The translations under genes and the position numbers were made by a program. Positions 52,045 through 60,888 of a stretch of 64,000 bases of DNA are shown one piece after another. Positions within the stretch are counted from its first letter, which is position 1. Every line of letters begins with the position of its first letter. Source of the DNA: Burkholderiales bacterium JOSHI_001 (lineage in GTDB: Bacteria; Pseudomonadota; Gammaproteobacteria; Burkholderiales; Burkholderiaceae_C); the NCBI GenBank assembly GCA_000244995.1, contig CM001438.1:1542921-1606920 (forward strand), given 5' to 3'. Below the pieces are notes generated by a model. That model did no database searches. It had not been told where the DNA came from and saw only the letters and a program-made list of their open reading frames with translations.

Positions 52045-53154
52045 CTACAGCGTGATGCGGCCGGCGTAACCGGTCATCTCCAGGTAGCCCAGGCCGATGC
52101 GTCGCGGGCCCTGCTTCAGTTCCGACAGGCCTTCCCAGTACACCGCGCCGGTGCCGGCGCGGCCGTCGAGTTCCTGCGCATCCAGCAGCGCTGCCACCTC
52201 GAACACCCCGGCCGGCGTGTGCAGCCGCCATTGCACCGGGTAGCGGGCGCCGGTGGCGCCGCTTTGCCAGTGGCGCAGTGGCTCGAAGCGCACGGCCTCG
52301 GGACCGAAGGCCTGCACCGCGCCGCCTGCGGCGCGAAAGCTGCCGCCGGCCCACACCGGGCTGCCGTCGCGCTGGCGCAGGACGAAGGCGGTGAGCGCGG
52401 CGCCATCGGCCAGGTTGAAGCCCACCCAGTCCCAGCCCACCGCGGCGGGGCTGAGGATCTCGTCGCTCCACTCATGGTCCAGCCAGGCCCGGCCTTCGGC
52501 CTGCAGCGCGCGGCCATCCAGCGTCAGGCGGGCCTGCGCCTTCAGTTGCGGCTGGCTGTAGTAGTGGCTGGCCTGCTGCGGCAGCGGGCCCTTGCGTGAA
52601 AAGCCGTCCTGGCCCTGCCGCAGCAGGGGCTGGGTCGGCTGCAGGTCCAGGTCCAGCGTGAAGCCGGCGCCGGTGTCGGCTACGCGGCTGCTGTAGCGGC
52701 CGGTGGCGGCGTCGCGCTGCAGGGACCAGGTGCCGATGCGCAGGTGGGTGTCGGCGCGCCGGGCGACGTCCACCGTGCTGGCCTCGTCGCCGGACCAGCG
52801 CGCCATGCGTTGGGCGTGACGGTGGCGGCCGGCCACGATGTCGGTGACAGCGGCATGCGCGAACAGCAACTGGCGCGGCGCGAAGCGGCCGGGCAGGTCA
52901 TCGCCCAGGCCGGTTCGGCTGCGGAAGAAGGTGACCTGGAAGCCCAGCGGCTGGGTCTGCCCGGGCGCCTGCAACCAACCGGTGGCATACCACCATTCGG
53001 TGCGTGTCGTGGGGTGGGCGCCGTGGTCGCGCGGAAAGACCAAGGCGCGGCCGGCGCGCACCGGGTCGGGCGGGTCGGCGGCGTCCGCAGCGGCCCAGGT
53101 CGCGGGTGCGCCGCCCGCCAGCGCCAGCAGCCAGGCGCGCCGCCGCGGGTTCAT
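52045..53154 (-). CDS. AttH/CrtC-like lipocalin-fold protein
   Basis: 369 residues: a signal sequence with MNPRRRAWLLALAGG (twin-Arg-like), then an AttH domain with RTEWWYATGWLQAPG, QVTFFRSRTG, AWLDHEWSDEILSP and WDWVGFNLADGAALTAFVLR, the conserved segments of AttH and carotenoid 1,2-hydratase (CrtC) relatives. In AttEFGH-type systems this is the secreted partner of an FtsX-like permease and a LolD-like ATPase, all present here. A CrtC enzyme role is less likely without carotenoid genes. The ATG overlaps the permease stop (ATGA). Confidence 0.85.
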   Translation of the reverse strand: MNPRRRAWLLALAGGAPATWAAADAADPPDPVRAGRALVFPRDHGAHPTTRTEWWYATGWLQAPGQTQPLGFQVTFFRSRTGLGDDLPGRFAPRQLLFAHAAVTDIVAGRHRHAQRMARWSGDEASTVDVARRADTHLRIGTWSLQRDAATGRYSSRVADTGAGFTLDLDLQPTQPLLRQGQDGFSRKGPLPQQASHYYSQPQLKAQARLTLDGRALQAEGRAWLDHEWSDEILSPAAVGWDWVGFNLADGAALTAFVLRQRDGSPVWAGGSFRAAGGAVQAFGPEAVRFEPLRHWQSGATGARYPVQWRLHTPAGVFEVAALLDAQELDGRAGTGAVYWEGLSELKQGPRRIGLGYLEMTGYAGRITL

Positions 53155-55754
53155 CACCAATCCTCCTTCACCGCCAGCACCGCGCTGGCCCCTGCGGCGC
53201 GCCGGCCCGCCAGGGCCGCGGTGGCCAGGCCCAGGCCCAGCACCGCGGCAGCCAGCGCCGCCAGGGGTGCGGCCGGCAGCACCAGGTCCATGCGCCAGTG
53301 GAAGCTCTGCGGGTTCACCACCTTCACCAGCACCACGCTCAGGGCCACGCCCAGCACCAGGCCCAGCAGCACGCCGGCGGCCAGCCAGGCCAGCGCTTCG
53401 CCGCACACGATGAGCAGCACCTGGCGACGCGACAGGCCCAGGTGGGCCAGCAGGCCGAATTCCTTGCGCCGTGCCAGCACCTGGGCCGACAGGCTGGCGG
53501 CCACGCCCACCAGGCCCACGCCGATGGCGACGAACTGCAGGTAGCGCGTCACCGCGAAGCTGCGGTCGAAGATGGCCAGCGACAGGCGCCGCAGGTCGCC
53601 GGTGGCCATCACGTCCAGCGGCGTGGCGTCCCCGGCCAGGCGGCGCAGTGCGCCCGTCACCGCGGCCGGGTCGGTGCCGGGGGCCAGCCACAGCGCCAGG
53701 TCGTTGTGGCGCAGGTCGCCGGTGGCGCGCTGGTAGTCGGCCTGGTCGATGGCGACGGCGCCGAACTGGCGCGCGTAGTCGCGCCAGACACCCCGTACGC
53801 GGGTGGTGAGCGCGCCGCTGGCCAGGGGCAGCACCAGGGTGTCGCCGGCCTTCAATTCGTACAGCAGCGCCATCGGCTCGCTGATGAACACAGCCACCTC
53901 CCCGGCGCGCGCGGCCTGCGGGGCGTCCAGCAAGGGCAGGGTTTGCTCGGGCGACTGGGCATCGATGGGGCGGGCCAGCAGGGCCACTGCGGGCCGTTGT
54001 GGGTGCAGGGCGAGCGACAGCACGCGGGTGGTCTGCACCTTCAGCACGCCGGGAAGGCGCGTGGCCTGCTGCAGCAAGGCCTCGGGCAGCACGGCCTGTT
54101 GGCTGGCCGCGGCGGTGGCGGCGCTGCGGGCGTACAGGTCGGCCGGCAGCACACTGTCCAGCCACTGGGTCACCGCGTCGCGAAAACTGGCCACCATGAC
54201 CGTGAGCGCCACGCACAGCGCCAGGCTGGCCACCACCCCGGCCACCGCGGCGCTGGCGGTGTGACGGGCGAAGCGCGCACGTTCCACGGCCAGCAGGGCC
54301 AGGGCATGGCGGCGCGGGTGCACGGCCGCCAGCAGCGCGCCCACGACGCCCGGCACCAGCACCACGCCGCCGGCCAGCAGCGCGGCCACCGACGCATAGG
54401 CCGCCAGCGGCAGGCCGTCCAAGGGCGGTAACAGCGCCAAGGCCACGCCGGCCGCCAACAGCGCCAGCGCCGACGCCACCAGGGCGCGCGGGGCCTGGCG
54501 AGACGCCGCCCCCAGGCCTTTCAGCGCCTGGGCCGGCGGCAGCGCCTGGGCGCTGCGGGCCGGCCCCCAGGCCCCCGCCATCGCGGCGGCGGTGCCGAGG
54601 GCGGCATAGGCCAGTGCGGCCGGGCCGCTGAACTGCAGCGTGGGCTGTACGCCGGGGAAGTAGCCGCCGCCCAGGTCACCGCCCAGCGCGCGCAGCGCGG
54701 CCCAGGCCAGCGCAGTGCCGGCGGCCAGCCCGACGGCGCTGCCGGCCAGGCCCAGCAGCGCGGCTTCGGCCAGCACCAGCCTGCGGCGCTCGCGCGCCCC
54801 CAAGCCCAGCACGCCCAGCAGGGCGAAGGCCGGGGTGCGCTGGGCCACCGACAGCGACACCACCGACCACACCAGGAAGGCCCCCACCAGCAGCGCCACC
54901 AGCGCCAGCACGGTGAGGTTCACCCGGTAGGCGCGCGACAGGTTGGACACCCGCTGCGCCGCGTCGTCCGGCGCCTGCGGCAGCAACTGGGCGCGCTGCC
55001 CGGGGGTGAGCGGCAGCGCGGGCCACAGCGCGTCGCGCGGCATGCCGGCAGCCAGCCGCAGGTCGATGCGCGTCAGCCGACCGGCCATGCCGAAGCGCGC
55101 CTGCGCCGCAGCGATGTCCAGCACCAGCAGCGCGGGCCCGGCCACGGCGACGGTGCCGGCCACGCGAAAGGCCTGCCAGCCCTGGGTCGACTGCACGCTG
55201 AGTTCGTCACCCACCTGGACAGCCAGCTGCTGCAGGGCCGCGGGGTTGGCGAACACATGGTTCGGGTTCAGCACCGACAGGCCGGCGCGGGCGTCACTGT
55301 CTGTCGCCGGGGCCGATGCCGGCCGCGGCAACAGCGCCGGCGCCACCGCCGCCACGCGCAGCGCGTCCACACCCAGCAGGCGCACCGCGTGGCGCGCTGG
55401 CGCCGTGGTGCGGCGCGCGTAGCTGTCCAGTTCCACCACCGGGCTGGCCTCGCTCACGCCGCGGGCGGTGCGCACGGTGTCGAACAAGGCGTCGTCGAAG
55501 CCGTCGCGCGTGCGCGCGGCCAGCGTGAGGTCGGGCTCGCCGTTGGCGCTGCGTACCGCGCCGGAAAACTCGGCCAGGGCCGAGGTGTTGATCAGCTGCA
55601 CCGAAAACGCCAGGGCCACGCCCAGCGCCACCGCCAGCGCGGCGGCGCCGTGGCGCCAGGGGTGGTGGCGCCACTCGGGCAGCGACAGCGCGCGCAGCAG
55701 CGCGATCAGGGGCACCCGGGCTGCGGCGGCGGAAGCGGAGGCGGGTGCGAGCAT
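53154..55754 (-). CDS. FtsX-family ABC permease (AttFG/LolC-like, fused)
   Basis: An 866-residue protein: an N-terminal membrane helix (AALAVALGVALAFSVQLIN), a large periplasmic domain (about 60-260), then membrane helices in two blocks of FtsX type (about 270-420 and 740-850) with a second periplasmic domain between. This duplicated FtsX design belongs to lipoprotein- or peptide-handling type VII ABC systems. Its ATPase is at 56606-57268, separated by a metallo-beta-lactamase gene. The substrate is unknown. Confidence 0.87.
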   Translation of the reverse strand: MLAPASASAAAARVPLIALLRALSLPEWRHHPWRHGAAALAVALGVALAFSVQLINTSALAEFSGAVRSANGEPDLTLAARTRDGFDDALFDTVRTARGVSEASPVVELDSYARRTTAPARHAVRLLGVDALRVAAVAPALLPRPASAPATDSDARAGLSVLNPNHVFANPAALQQLAVQVGDELSVQSTQGWQAFRVAGTVAVAGPALLVLDIAAAQARFGMAGRLTRIDLRLAAGMPRDALWPALPLTPGQRAQLLPQAPDDAAQRVSNLSRAYRVNLTVLALVALLVGAFLVWSVVSLSVAQRTPAFALLGVLGLGARERRRLVLAEAALLGLAGSAVGLAAGTALAWAALRALGGDLGGGYFPGVQPTLQFSGPAALAYAALGTAAAMAGAWGPARSAQALPPAQALKGLGAASRQAPRALVASALALLAAGVALALLPPLDGLPLAAYASVAALLAGGVVLVPGVVGALLAAVHPRRHALALLAVERARFARHTASAAVAGVVASLALCVALTVMVASFRDAVTQWLDSVLPADLYARSAATAAASQQAVLPEALLQQATRLPGVLKVQTTRVLSLALHPQRPAVALLARPIDAQSPEQTLPLLDAPQAARAGEVAVFISEPMALLYELKAGDTLVLPLASGALTTRVRGVWRDYARQFGAVAIDQADYQRATGDLRHNDLALWLAPGTDPAAVTGALRRLAGDATPLDVMATGDLRRLSLAIFDRSFAVTRYLQFVAIGVGLVGVAASLSAQVLARRKEFGLLAHLGLSRRQVLLIVCGEALAWLAAGVLLGLVLGVALSVVLVKVVNPQSFHWRMDLVLPAAPLAALAAAVLGLGLATAALAGRRAAGASAVLAVKEDW

Positions 55755-55793
55755 GTCGCCCGCATGCTACGCGGTGGCCCACCGGCCCCGGAA

Positions 55794-56561
55794 TCAGGCG
55801 GGCACGCGGTAGTTCGCAGCCTGCATCAGGTCGATGCCGCAGGGCAGGTCGCGCACCCAGGCGATGAATTCGCCCACCGCCGGCCCGGCCAGCGCGGCGC
55901 CGTGCTGCGGGGCGATGATGTCGATCTTCAGCGTGGACACCATGTCGGCCCACAGGCGCAGCACCTTGTTGCTGACCATGTAGCGTTGGTGGAAGGCCTG
56001 CATCTTCGGCAGCACGTCGGCCAGGCGCGTGACCGGTGTGGCCGACGCCCGGCCGCCGAGCATGGACACGCCCAGGTCGCCCGAGAACAGGATGCGCGAC
56101 GTCGGGTCGTAGAACTGGAAGTTGCCTTCGGAGTGCAGGAAGTGCGCCGGCAGCGCCACCAATTCACTGCGGCCCAGGGGGATGCGCATGCCGGCGTCGG
56201 GGATGCCCACCACGCGCCCCACGGTCTTGCCGGGTTTGCAGAAGTGCGGCACGAAGCGCTCCCAGATGGCCGAGATGTAGATCGGCGCCGGGGTGGCGGT
56301 GGTCCAGCGGTCCAGCGACGCGATGATGTCCGGGTCGGCGTGGGACGCCAGGATGGCCGACAGGCGCTGCGGGGCGATGAGCCGCGTCATCGCCAGGTAC
56401 AGCTCGTTGTAGGCCAGGTTGCCGCCGGGGTCGATGATGGCGCCGCTGTCGCCGTCCACCACCAGGAACTGGTTGGCCTGCACCGCTTCGCCGCCGCTGT
56501 CGCACAGGTCGGTGAATACCAGGCAGCGGTGGCCGTTGTGGTTGAACAGTTCGGTGGGCAT
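55794..56561 (-). CDS. ODP/flavodiiron-like metallo-beta-lactamase-fold protein
   Basis: 255 residues with the di-iron metallo-beta-lactamase pattern of flavodiiron proteins: an SHADPDIIAS metal loop, PAHFLHSEGNFQFYD, LFSGDLGVSM and a final His in APQHG. No flavodoxin domain follows, so it is the stand-alone ODP type, members of which bind O2 or sense oxygen. Cytoplasmic, no signal. It lies between the permease and ATPase genes of an AttFGH-type ABC system on the same strand, 39 bp and 44 bp from its neighbours. Confidence 0.82.
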   Translation of the reverse strand: MPTELFNHNGHRCLVFTDLCDSGGEAVQANQFLVVDGDSGAIIDPGGNLAYNELYLAMTRLIAPQRLSAILASHADPDIIASLDRWTTATPAPIYISAIWERFVPHFCKPGKTVGRVVGIPDAGMRIPLGRSELVALPAHFLHSEGNFQFYDPTSRILFSGDLGVSMLGGRASATPVTRLADVLPKMQAFHQRYMVSNKVLRLWADMVSTLKIDIIAPQHGAALAGPAVGEFIAWVRDLPCGIDLMQAANYRVPA

Positions 56562-56605
56562 CGGCGCACCTTAGGGGCCCGGCCCTTGGCTTGGTTTGAC
56601 ACGGC

Positions 56606-57268
56606 TCAAGCGGCCGTGCCGCCTTGCGAGACGATGCCCGAGGGAGTGAGCAACAAGGCACGGTCGGCGCGCGCCGCGGCGCTGTGCGAGTGGGTCACCA
56701 GCAGGCAGGCGCTGCCGTGCTGGCGCACGCTGCGCGCCAGCAGGTCCATCATGCGTTCGGCGGTGGCCGGGTCCAGGTTGCCGGTGGGCTCGTCGGCCAG
56801 CACCAGCGCGGGCCGGTGCACCAGCGCACGCGCCAGCGCCACGCGTTGCAGTTGCCCCCCGCTCAGTTGGGCCGGCTGGCGCGTTCCCAGGCCTTGCAGC
56901 CCCACCTCGGCCAGCATCTGCTGCACGCGTTGTGCGTCGGGCCGGCCCAGCAGAAGCAGCGGCAGCGCCACGTTGTCGGTCACGCTCAGGTGCGGCAGCA
57001 CATGGAAGGCCTGGAACACAAAGCCCAGGTGTTCACGCCGCAGCCGTGCGCGGGCGGCTTCGTCCAGCCCGGCCAGGGGCTGGCCAGCCAGCGTGATGTG
57101 GCCGCTGTCGGCGTCGTCCAGGCCGGCCACACAGTTCAGCAGCGTGGACTTGCCCACGCCCGACTCACCCTGCAGGGCCACGAACTCACCCGGGCGCAGG
57201 TGCAGGTCCACCCCGGCGAACACCGCGGTGTCGCCGTAGCGTTTGCCCAGTTGTTCCACGCGCAGCAT
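56606..57268 (-). CDS. LolD/MacB-type ABC ATPase
   Basis: A 220-residue ATPase: Walker A GESGVGKST, Q-loop FVFQAFHVLPHLSVTDNV, signature LSGGQLQRVALARAL, Walker B LVLADEPTGNLD and H-loop LLVTHSHS. The 'ADEPTGNLD' form marks the LolD/MacB/FtsE group that pairs with FtsX-type permeases, here the protein at 53154-55754. ATG 57268 gives the standard MLRVEQLGKRYG start. Confidence 0.9.
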   Translation of the reverse strand: MLRVEQLGKRYGDTAVFAGVDLHLRPGEFVALQGESGVGKSTLLNCVAGLDDADSGHITLAGQPLAGLDEAARARLRREHLGFVFQAFHVLPHLSVTDNVALPLLLLGRPDAQRVQQMLAEVGLQGLGTRQPAQLSGGQLQRVALARALVHRPALVLADEPTGNLDPATAERMMDLLARSVRQHGSACLLVTHSHSAAARADRALLLTPSGIVSQGGTAA

Positions 57269-57319
57269 GCGCCCGATGATGCCGCAGCCGCGCGTGCAGC
57301 CCGGGGCCCAGCGGAAATA

Positions 57320-57345
57320 CAGCGGCCGCCCGGAGGCGGCCGCTG
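57320..57345 (-). terminator. Hairpin after the PEP-CTERM gene
   Basis: A perfect 11-bp GC-rich inverted repeat (CAGCGGCCGCC with GGCGGCCGCTG) and a 4-base loop, 52 nt past the PEP-CTERM stop. On the minus strand it is followed only by TATTTCC, so it is a weak intrinsic terminator at best. Confidence 0.5.
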
Positions 57346-57396
57346 CCCAACGAGGTTCGTCCCTCTTTGCGTTTGATCGGAATGGGGCGCGGGCTC

Positions 57397-57963
57397 TCAG
57401 CCGCGCCGACGGCCCAGCTTCAGGCCCATGGCCAGCAGGCCCAGCGCCAGCAACGCCAGGCTGCCGGGTTCGGGCACCGCGGTCACCACGCGCATCATGT
57501 CGCTGGCCGCCTGCACCTGCCAGTCCAGCGACAGTGTGTTGCCGCCAGGCGTGTAGGTCACCAGGTCGTTGACTTCCAGGGCCATGTTGGCGTTTTTGGC
57601 GTAGTCGTTGAATACGCCGTCGTGGTCGACGTCGACGCCGTAGGTGGCACCGCTGTTCACCAGCTCGGTTCGGGTGGTGTACACGGCCAGGATGGGGGCG
57701 CCGAAGGTCAGCGTGGCCGTGAAGCGGGTGAGCACCGCCGGGTCGGCGAAGAACACCCAGCTCTGGACATTGCCCACCTGCTGTTCCTGCACGAAGAACA
57801 GCGTGTTCGGGTCGTTGACGCTGCCCGCGCCGATGGCCAGCGTGCCGGTGTAGGCGGCGTTGTCCTGCCCGGCCAGCTGGCCGGTGATGGCCAGGCTGGG
57901 CACCGCCTGCGCCGTGGTGAAGGCGCAGGCCAGCAGGGCCGCAGCAAGCAGCTTGTTCATCAT
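57397..57963 (-). CDS. PEP-CTERM surface protein of unknown function
   Basis: 188 residues: a signal peptide ending at TAQA (about 20), a beta-rich domain of about 140 residues including GVDVDHDGVFNDYAK, a Ca-loop-like acidic motif, and a C-terminal VPEPGSLALLALGLLAMGL then RRRG, the PEP-CTERM/exosortase signal. No exosortase gene lies in the window. The gene starts with two ATGs; 57963 has AAGGA upstream. Its promoter region shares GTGAACTTG with the dockerin/cohesin control region. Confidence 0.85.
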   Translation of the reverse strand: MMNKLLAAALLACAFTTAQAVPSLAITGQLAGQDNAAYTGTLAIGAGSVNDPNTLFFVQEQQVGNVQSWVFFADPAVLTRFTATLTFGAPILAVYTTRTELVNSGATYGVDVDHDGVFNDYAKNANMALEVNDLVTYTPGGNTLSLDWQVQAASDMMRVVTAVPEPGSLALLALGLLAMGLKLGRRRG

Positions 57964-58035
57964 GTCGGTCCTTGAAGTTGGGGGGCGAAACGGTGCTTGT
58001 TGGCCCCGTTGCGTCATTGACCGGAAGACTAACGG

Positions 58036-58097
58036 CGCAACTGCGCCACCGCCAGACCGGCTTGAGGTCAGGCTTCACGCTTGGGCGTGTGAACTTG
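58036..58097 (-). promoter_or_regulatory. Candidate regulatory region of the PEP-CTERM gene
   Basis: On the minus strand CGGTGGCGCAGTTGCG (58036-58051) has GG-N10-GC spacing with a TTGC -12 half but a poor -24 half. Upstream are TTCAC (58074-58078) and GTGAACTTG (58089-58097) arms facing each other, about 50-70 bp before the predicted start. The resemblance to the dockerin-gene control region is the main support. Confidence 0.3.
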
Positions 58098-58146
58098 TCA
58101 CGTCCGCTGCGCCGGCCGCCGCGGTGCGTGATGCACTGCACTGCGC

Positions 58147-59094
58147 TTACAAACGTGCCTGGGCGTCGAGCAGCGGTGCCAGCAGCGCCAAGGCTTGCGC
58201 GGCCAGTTGTTCGTCGTCGCAGGCCAGCACCTGGCGCGGCAGGCCGCGCAGCCAGGTCAGCTGGCGCTTGGCCAACTGGCGCGTGGCGGCGATGCCGCGT
58301 TCGGGCAGCGCGGCCAGTTCGCCCGTGTCCAGCGCTTCCCAGGCCTGGCGGTAGCCCACGCAGCGCATCGACGGCAGGGCGGGCTGCAGGTCGCCGCGCG
58401 CGCGCAGGCCCTTCACTTCGTCCACGAAGCCGGCCGCCAGCATGGCGTGGAAGCGCAGCGCGATGCGCTCGTGCAGCCAGGCGCGCGAAGCGGGCTCCAG
58501 CGCCACCAGGGTGACCGCCGCGCCGGGGCTGCGGGCCTGCGCGTGCCACTGCGACAGCGGCACGCCGCTGGCACGCCACACCTCCAGCGCGCGCTGGATG
58601 CGCTGCGCGTCGTTGGGTGGCAGGCGTGCGGCGGTGGCCGGGTCCACCCGGGCCAACTCGGCATGCATCGCGGGCCAGCCTTGCGCGGCGGCCTGCGCGT
58701 CCAGCTCGGCGCGCAGCGCGGGGTCGGCGGTGGGCATGGCGTTCAGGCCTTCCATCAGGGCCTTCAGGTACAGCATGGTGCCGCCCACCAGCAGCGGCAC
58801 GCGGCCTCGCGCACGCACCTCGCCCGCCAGGCGCTGCGTGTCCACCACGAAGCGGGCGGCCGAGTAGGCCTGGGTGGGCTCCAGCAGGTCGATCAGGTGG
58901 TGCGGCACCGCGGCGCGTTCGGCCGGGCTGGGCTTGGCGGTGCCGATGTCCATGCCGCGGTAGACCAGGGCCGAGTCCACGCTGATGATTTCCAGCGGCC
59001 AGCGCGCCGCCAGGCTCAGGGCCAGCGCGCTCTTGCCGCTGGCGGTGGGGCCGGCCAGGGCCAGCAGCGGAAGCGCTGCGCGTTCGCCCGCCAT
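58147..59094 (-). CDS. miaA: tRNA dimethylallyltransferase
   Basis: Adds a dimethylallyl group to A37 of tRNAs reading UNN codons. The 315-residue protein has the P-loop [71 protein letters not shown] and RRVCGYRQ-type [14 protein letters not shown], all family hallmarks. Ends with [15 protein letters not shown]. Normal length. It lies 3 bp from the preceding efflux gene on the same strand, suggesting co-transcription. Confidence 0.96.
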   Translation of the reverse strand: MAGERAALPLLALAGPTASGKSALALSLAARWPLEIISVDSALVYRGMDIGTAKPSPAERAAVPHHLIDLLEPTQAYSAARFVVDTQRLAGEVRARGRVPLLVGGTMLYLKALMEGLNAMPTADPALRAELDAQAAAQGWPAMHAELARVDPATAARLPPNDAQRIQRALEVWRASGVPLSQWHAQARSPGAAVTLVALEPASRAWLHERIALRFHAMLAAGFVDEVKGLRARGDLQPALPSMRCVGYRQAWEALDTGELAALPERGIAATRQLAKRQLTWLRGLPRQVLACDDEQLAAQALALLAPLLDAQARL

Positions 59095-59097
59095 GGC

Positions 59098-60336
59098 TCA
59101 GCCCCGCGGCGGTTCACCGTGCCGGCGCACCCAGGTCAGGGCCACCAGCACCGTCAGCGCCGCGCCCACGGCCTGCGCGGCCTGCAACGGGGCCGGGGTG
59201 CCGTCCATGCTGCGGCCCAGCCACAGGCCGATGGCAAAGGCCAGCAGCGCCAGCGCGCAGCCGGCCAGCGCCGACGCCAGCCCGGCCGCGCGCGGAAACG
59301 CCGCCACCGCACCGGTCTGTCCGCAAGGCTGGTGCACGCCATGGCCCAGCACGAAAATCCACTGCGGCACCAGGAAGGCCCAGATCGACGGCGCCTGCGT
59401 CGTGGCGGCCCAGGCCATCAGCAGTCCACCGGTGGCGCTGAAGGCGCTGGCGCGCACCGCCGAGCCCGCCAGGCCGAAGCGCGGCAGCCAGCGCCGGCAC
59501 AGCACGGTGCCGCTGATGTACACCAGGGAGTTGGTGGCCATGGCCAGGCCGGCCTGCCAGGGCGAGAGACCGAAGTGGCGTATGAACACGAAGGTGGCAC
59601 CGGCCAGGAACATGAACAGCGTGCCATAGGTGCAGGCCACCAGCGCCGCCCAGGCCCGGAAGCCGCGGTGCGCCAGGATGGCCCGGGCCTGCGCCCACAA
59701 GGGCTTGCATTGCGTGGCGGCCGGGTTGAGGTGGCGTGCGGTTTCGGGCAGGCGCCAGGCCACGAAGGCCCCCATGGCGGCCGACAACAGGGCCAGCACC
59801 GCCATGGTGGCGCGCCATCCGTAGGCCTGGGCCAGCGCGCCGCCCAGCAGCGGCGCGACGATGGCCACCCCGCCCAGACCACTGAGGGCGTGCGACATGA
59901 CCAGCGCGCCCTGGTGCGGCTCGTACAGGTCGCGCACCATGGCCCGACCACACATCACCGCCGCGCCCATGCAGGCGCCTTGCACCATGCGCCAGGCCAC
60001 CACCCAGCCGATGCTGTCGGACACCGCGGCGCCCACCGAGGCCAGCGCATAACAGGCCAGCGCCACCAGCAGCACCGGCCTGCGGCCCACCCGGTCGGCC
60101 ACCGGGCCCCACACCAGTTGCGCCAGGCCGAAGGACAGGATCAGCGCCGACATGGTCAGTTGAACCTGCGTCATCGGCGCGCCCAGGTCGGCCGCCAGCA
60201 TGGGCAGCGCGGGCAGGTACAGGTCGGTGGTCAGGGGCTGCAGCCCCAGCAGCATGGCCAGCACGAAGGCCGCCAGCGCGGGCGACAGCAAGGGCGCGCG
60301 CGCGATCTCGCCAGGCGCCGCGGTGGAAATCGACAT
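59098..60336 (-). CDS. Bcr/CflA-type MFS efflux protein
   Basis: 412 residues with 12 membrane helices and the DHA1 Bcr/CflA signature: LQPLTTDLYLPALPMLAADLG in helix 1 and LVWGPVADRVGRRPVLL (MFS motif A) between helices 2 and 3. It probably exports drugs or other hydrophobic compounds. ATG 60336 gives a 20-residue cytoplasmic lead before helix 1. It lies directly upstream of miaA. Confidence 0.87.
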   Translation of the reverse strand: MSISTAAPGEIARAPLLSPALAAFVLAMLLGLQPLTTDLYLPALPMLAADLGAPMTQVQLTMSALILSFGLAQLVWGPVADRVGRRPVLLVALACYALASVGAAVSDSIGWVVAWRMVQGACMGAAVMCGRAMVRDLYEPHQGALVMSHALSGLGGVAIVAPLLGGALAQAYGWRATMAVLALLSAAMGAFVAWRLPETARHLNPAATQCKPLWAQARAILAHRGFRAWAALVACTYGTLFMFLAGATFVFIRHFGLSPWQAGLAMATNSLVYISGTVLCRRWLPRFGLAGSAVRASAFSATGGLLMAWAATTQAPSIWAFLVPQWIFVLGHGVHQPCGQTGAVAAFPRAAGLASALAGCALALLAFAIGLWLGRSMDGTPAPLQAAQAVGAALTVLVALTWVRRHGEPPRG

Positions 60337-60483
60337 GCGCTCAAGCGTACCAGCGCGGCCTTGGGACCTGCCCGCCCCACTGGGGCCAGAGGTGCTTACC
60401 GCTGGTAACCCGGCCGGGCGGGCCGTGGTTACATTTTCCGCCACCCCCTCAACCGAACTTTGACTGCCTCGTTGGAGACCGCC

Positions 60484-60888
60484 ATGACCCGAACCCGCCG
60501 CTTCCTCGTTCAAACCCTGTGTGCCAGCCTGGCCTGGGCCGGCACCCTGCACAGCGCCCAAGCCGGCTGGATTGCCGCCGAAGAGGTGGCCGCCGTCCAG
60601 GCCGCGCCGGCGGACGCCCCGGCCGCGCCGCAGCGCCTGGCCGCCCTGCTGGACCGGGCCGACGTGGCCGCGGCCTTGCAGGCCCGCGGCGTCAGCGTGG
60701 AAGCGGCGCGTGAACGGGCGCTGTCGCTGTCGGACGCCGAGGCGACGCAGCTGATGTCGCAGATCGACAGCGCCCCGGCCGGCGCCGACGGCGTGCTGGG
60801 CACGGTGGTCTTCATCTTCGTGCTGTTGCTCATCACCGACATCCTGGGCTTCACCAAGGTGTTCCCCTTCACGCGTTCGGTGCGATGA
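60484..60888 (+). CDS. PA2779-family small exported membrane protein
   Basis: 134 residues: a signal sequence with AWAGTLHSAQA, a helical Ala-rich middle with LLDRADVAAALQARGVS and LSDAEATQLMSQIDSAPAG, and a C-terminal membrane helix VLGTVVFIFVLLLITDILGFTKVFPF. This is the conserved pattern of PA2779-like proteins, always next to a PA2778-type peptidase, as here. ATG 60484 is preceded by GGAGA; an in-frame start at 60460 is less likely. Function unknown. Confidence 0.85.
   Translation: MTRTRRFLVQTLCASLAWAGTLHSAQAGWIAAEEVAAVQAAPADAPAAPQRLAALLDRADVAAALQARGVSVEAARERALSLSDAEATQLMSQIDSAPAGADGVLGTVVFIFVLLLITDILGFTKVFPFTRSVR

Noticed and set aside
52045-53154. Carotenoid 1,2-hydratase (crtC)
   Set aside because: The fold is shared, but no carotenoid genes are nearby and the gene is coupled to an FtsX-type permease, which fits AttH much better.
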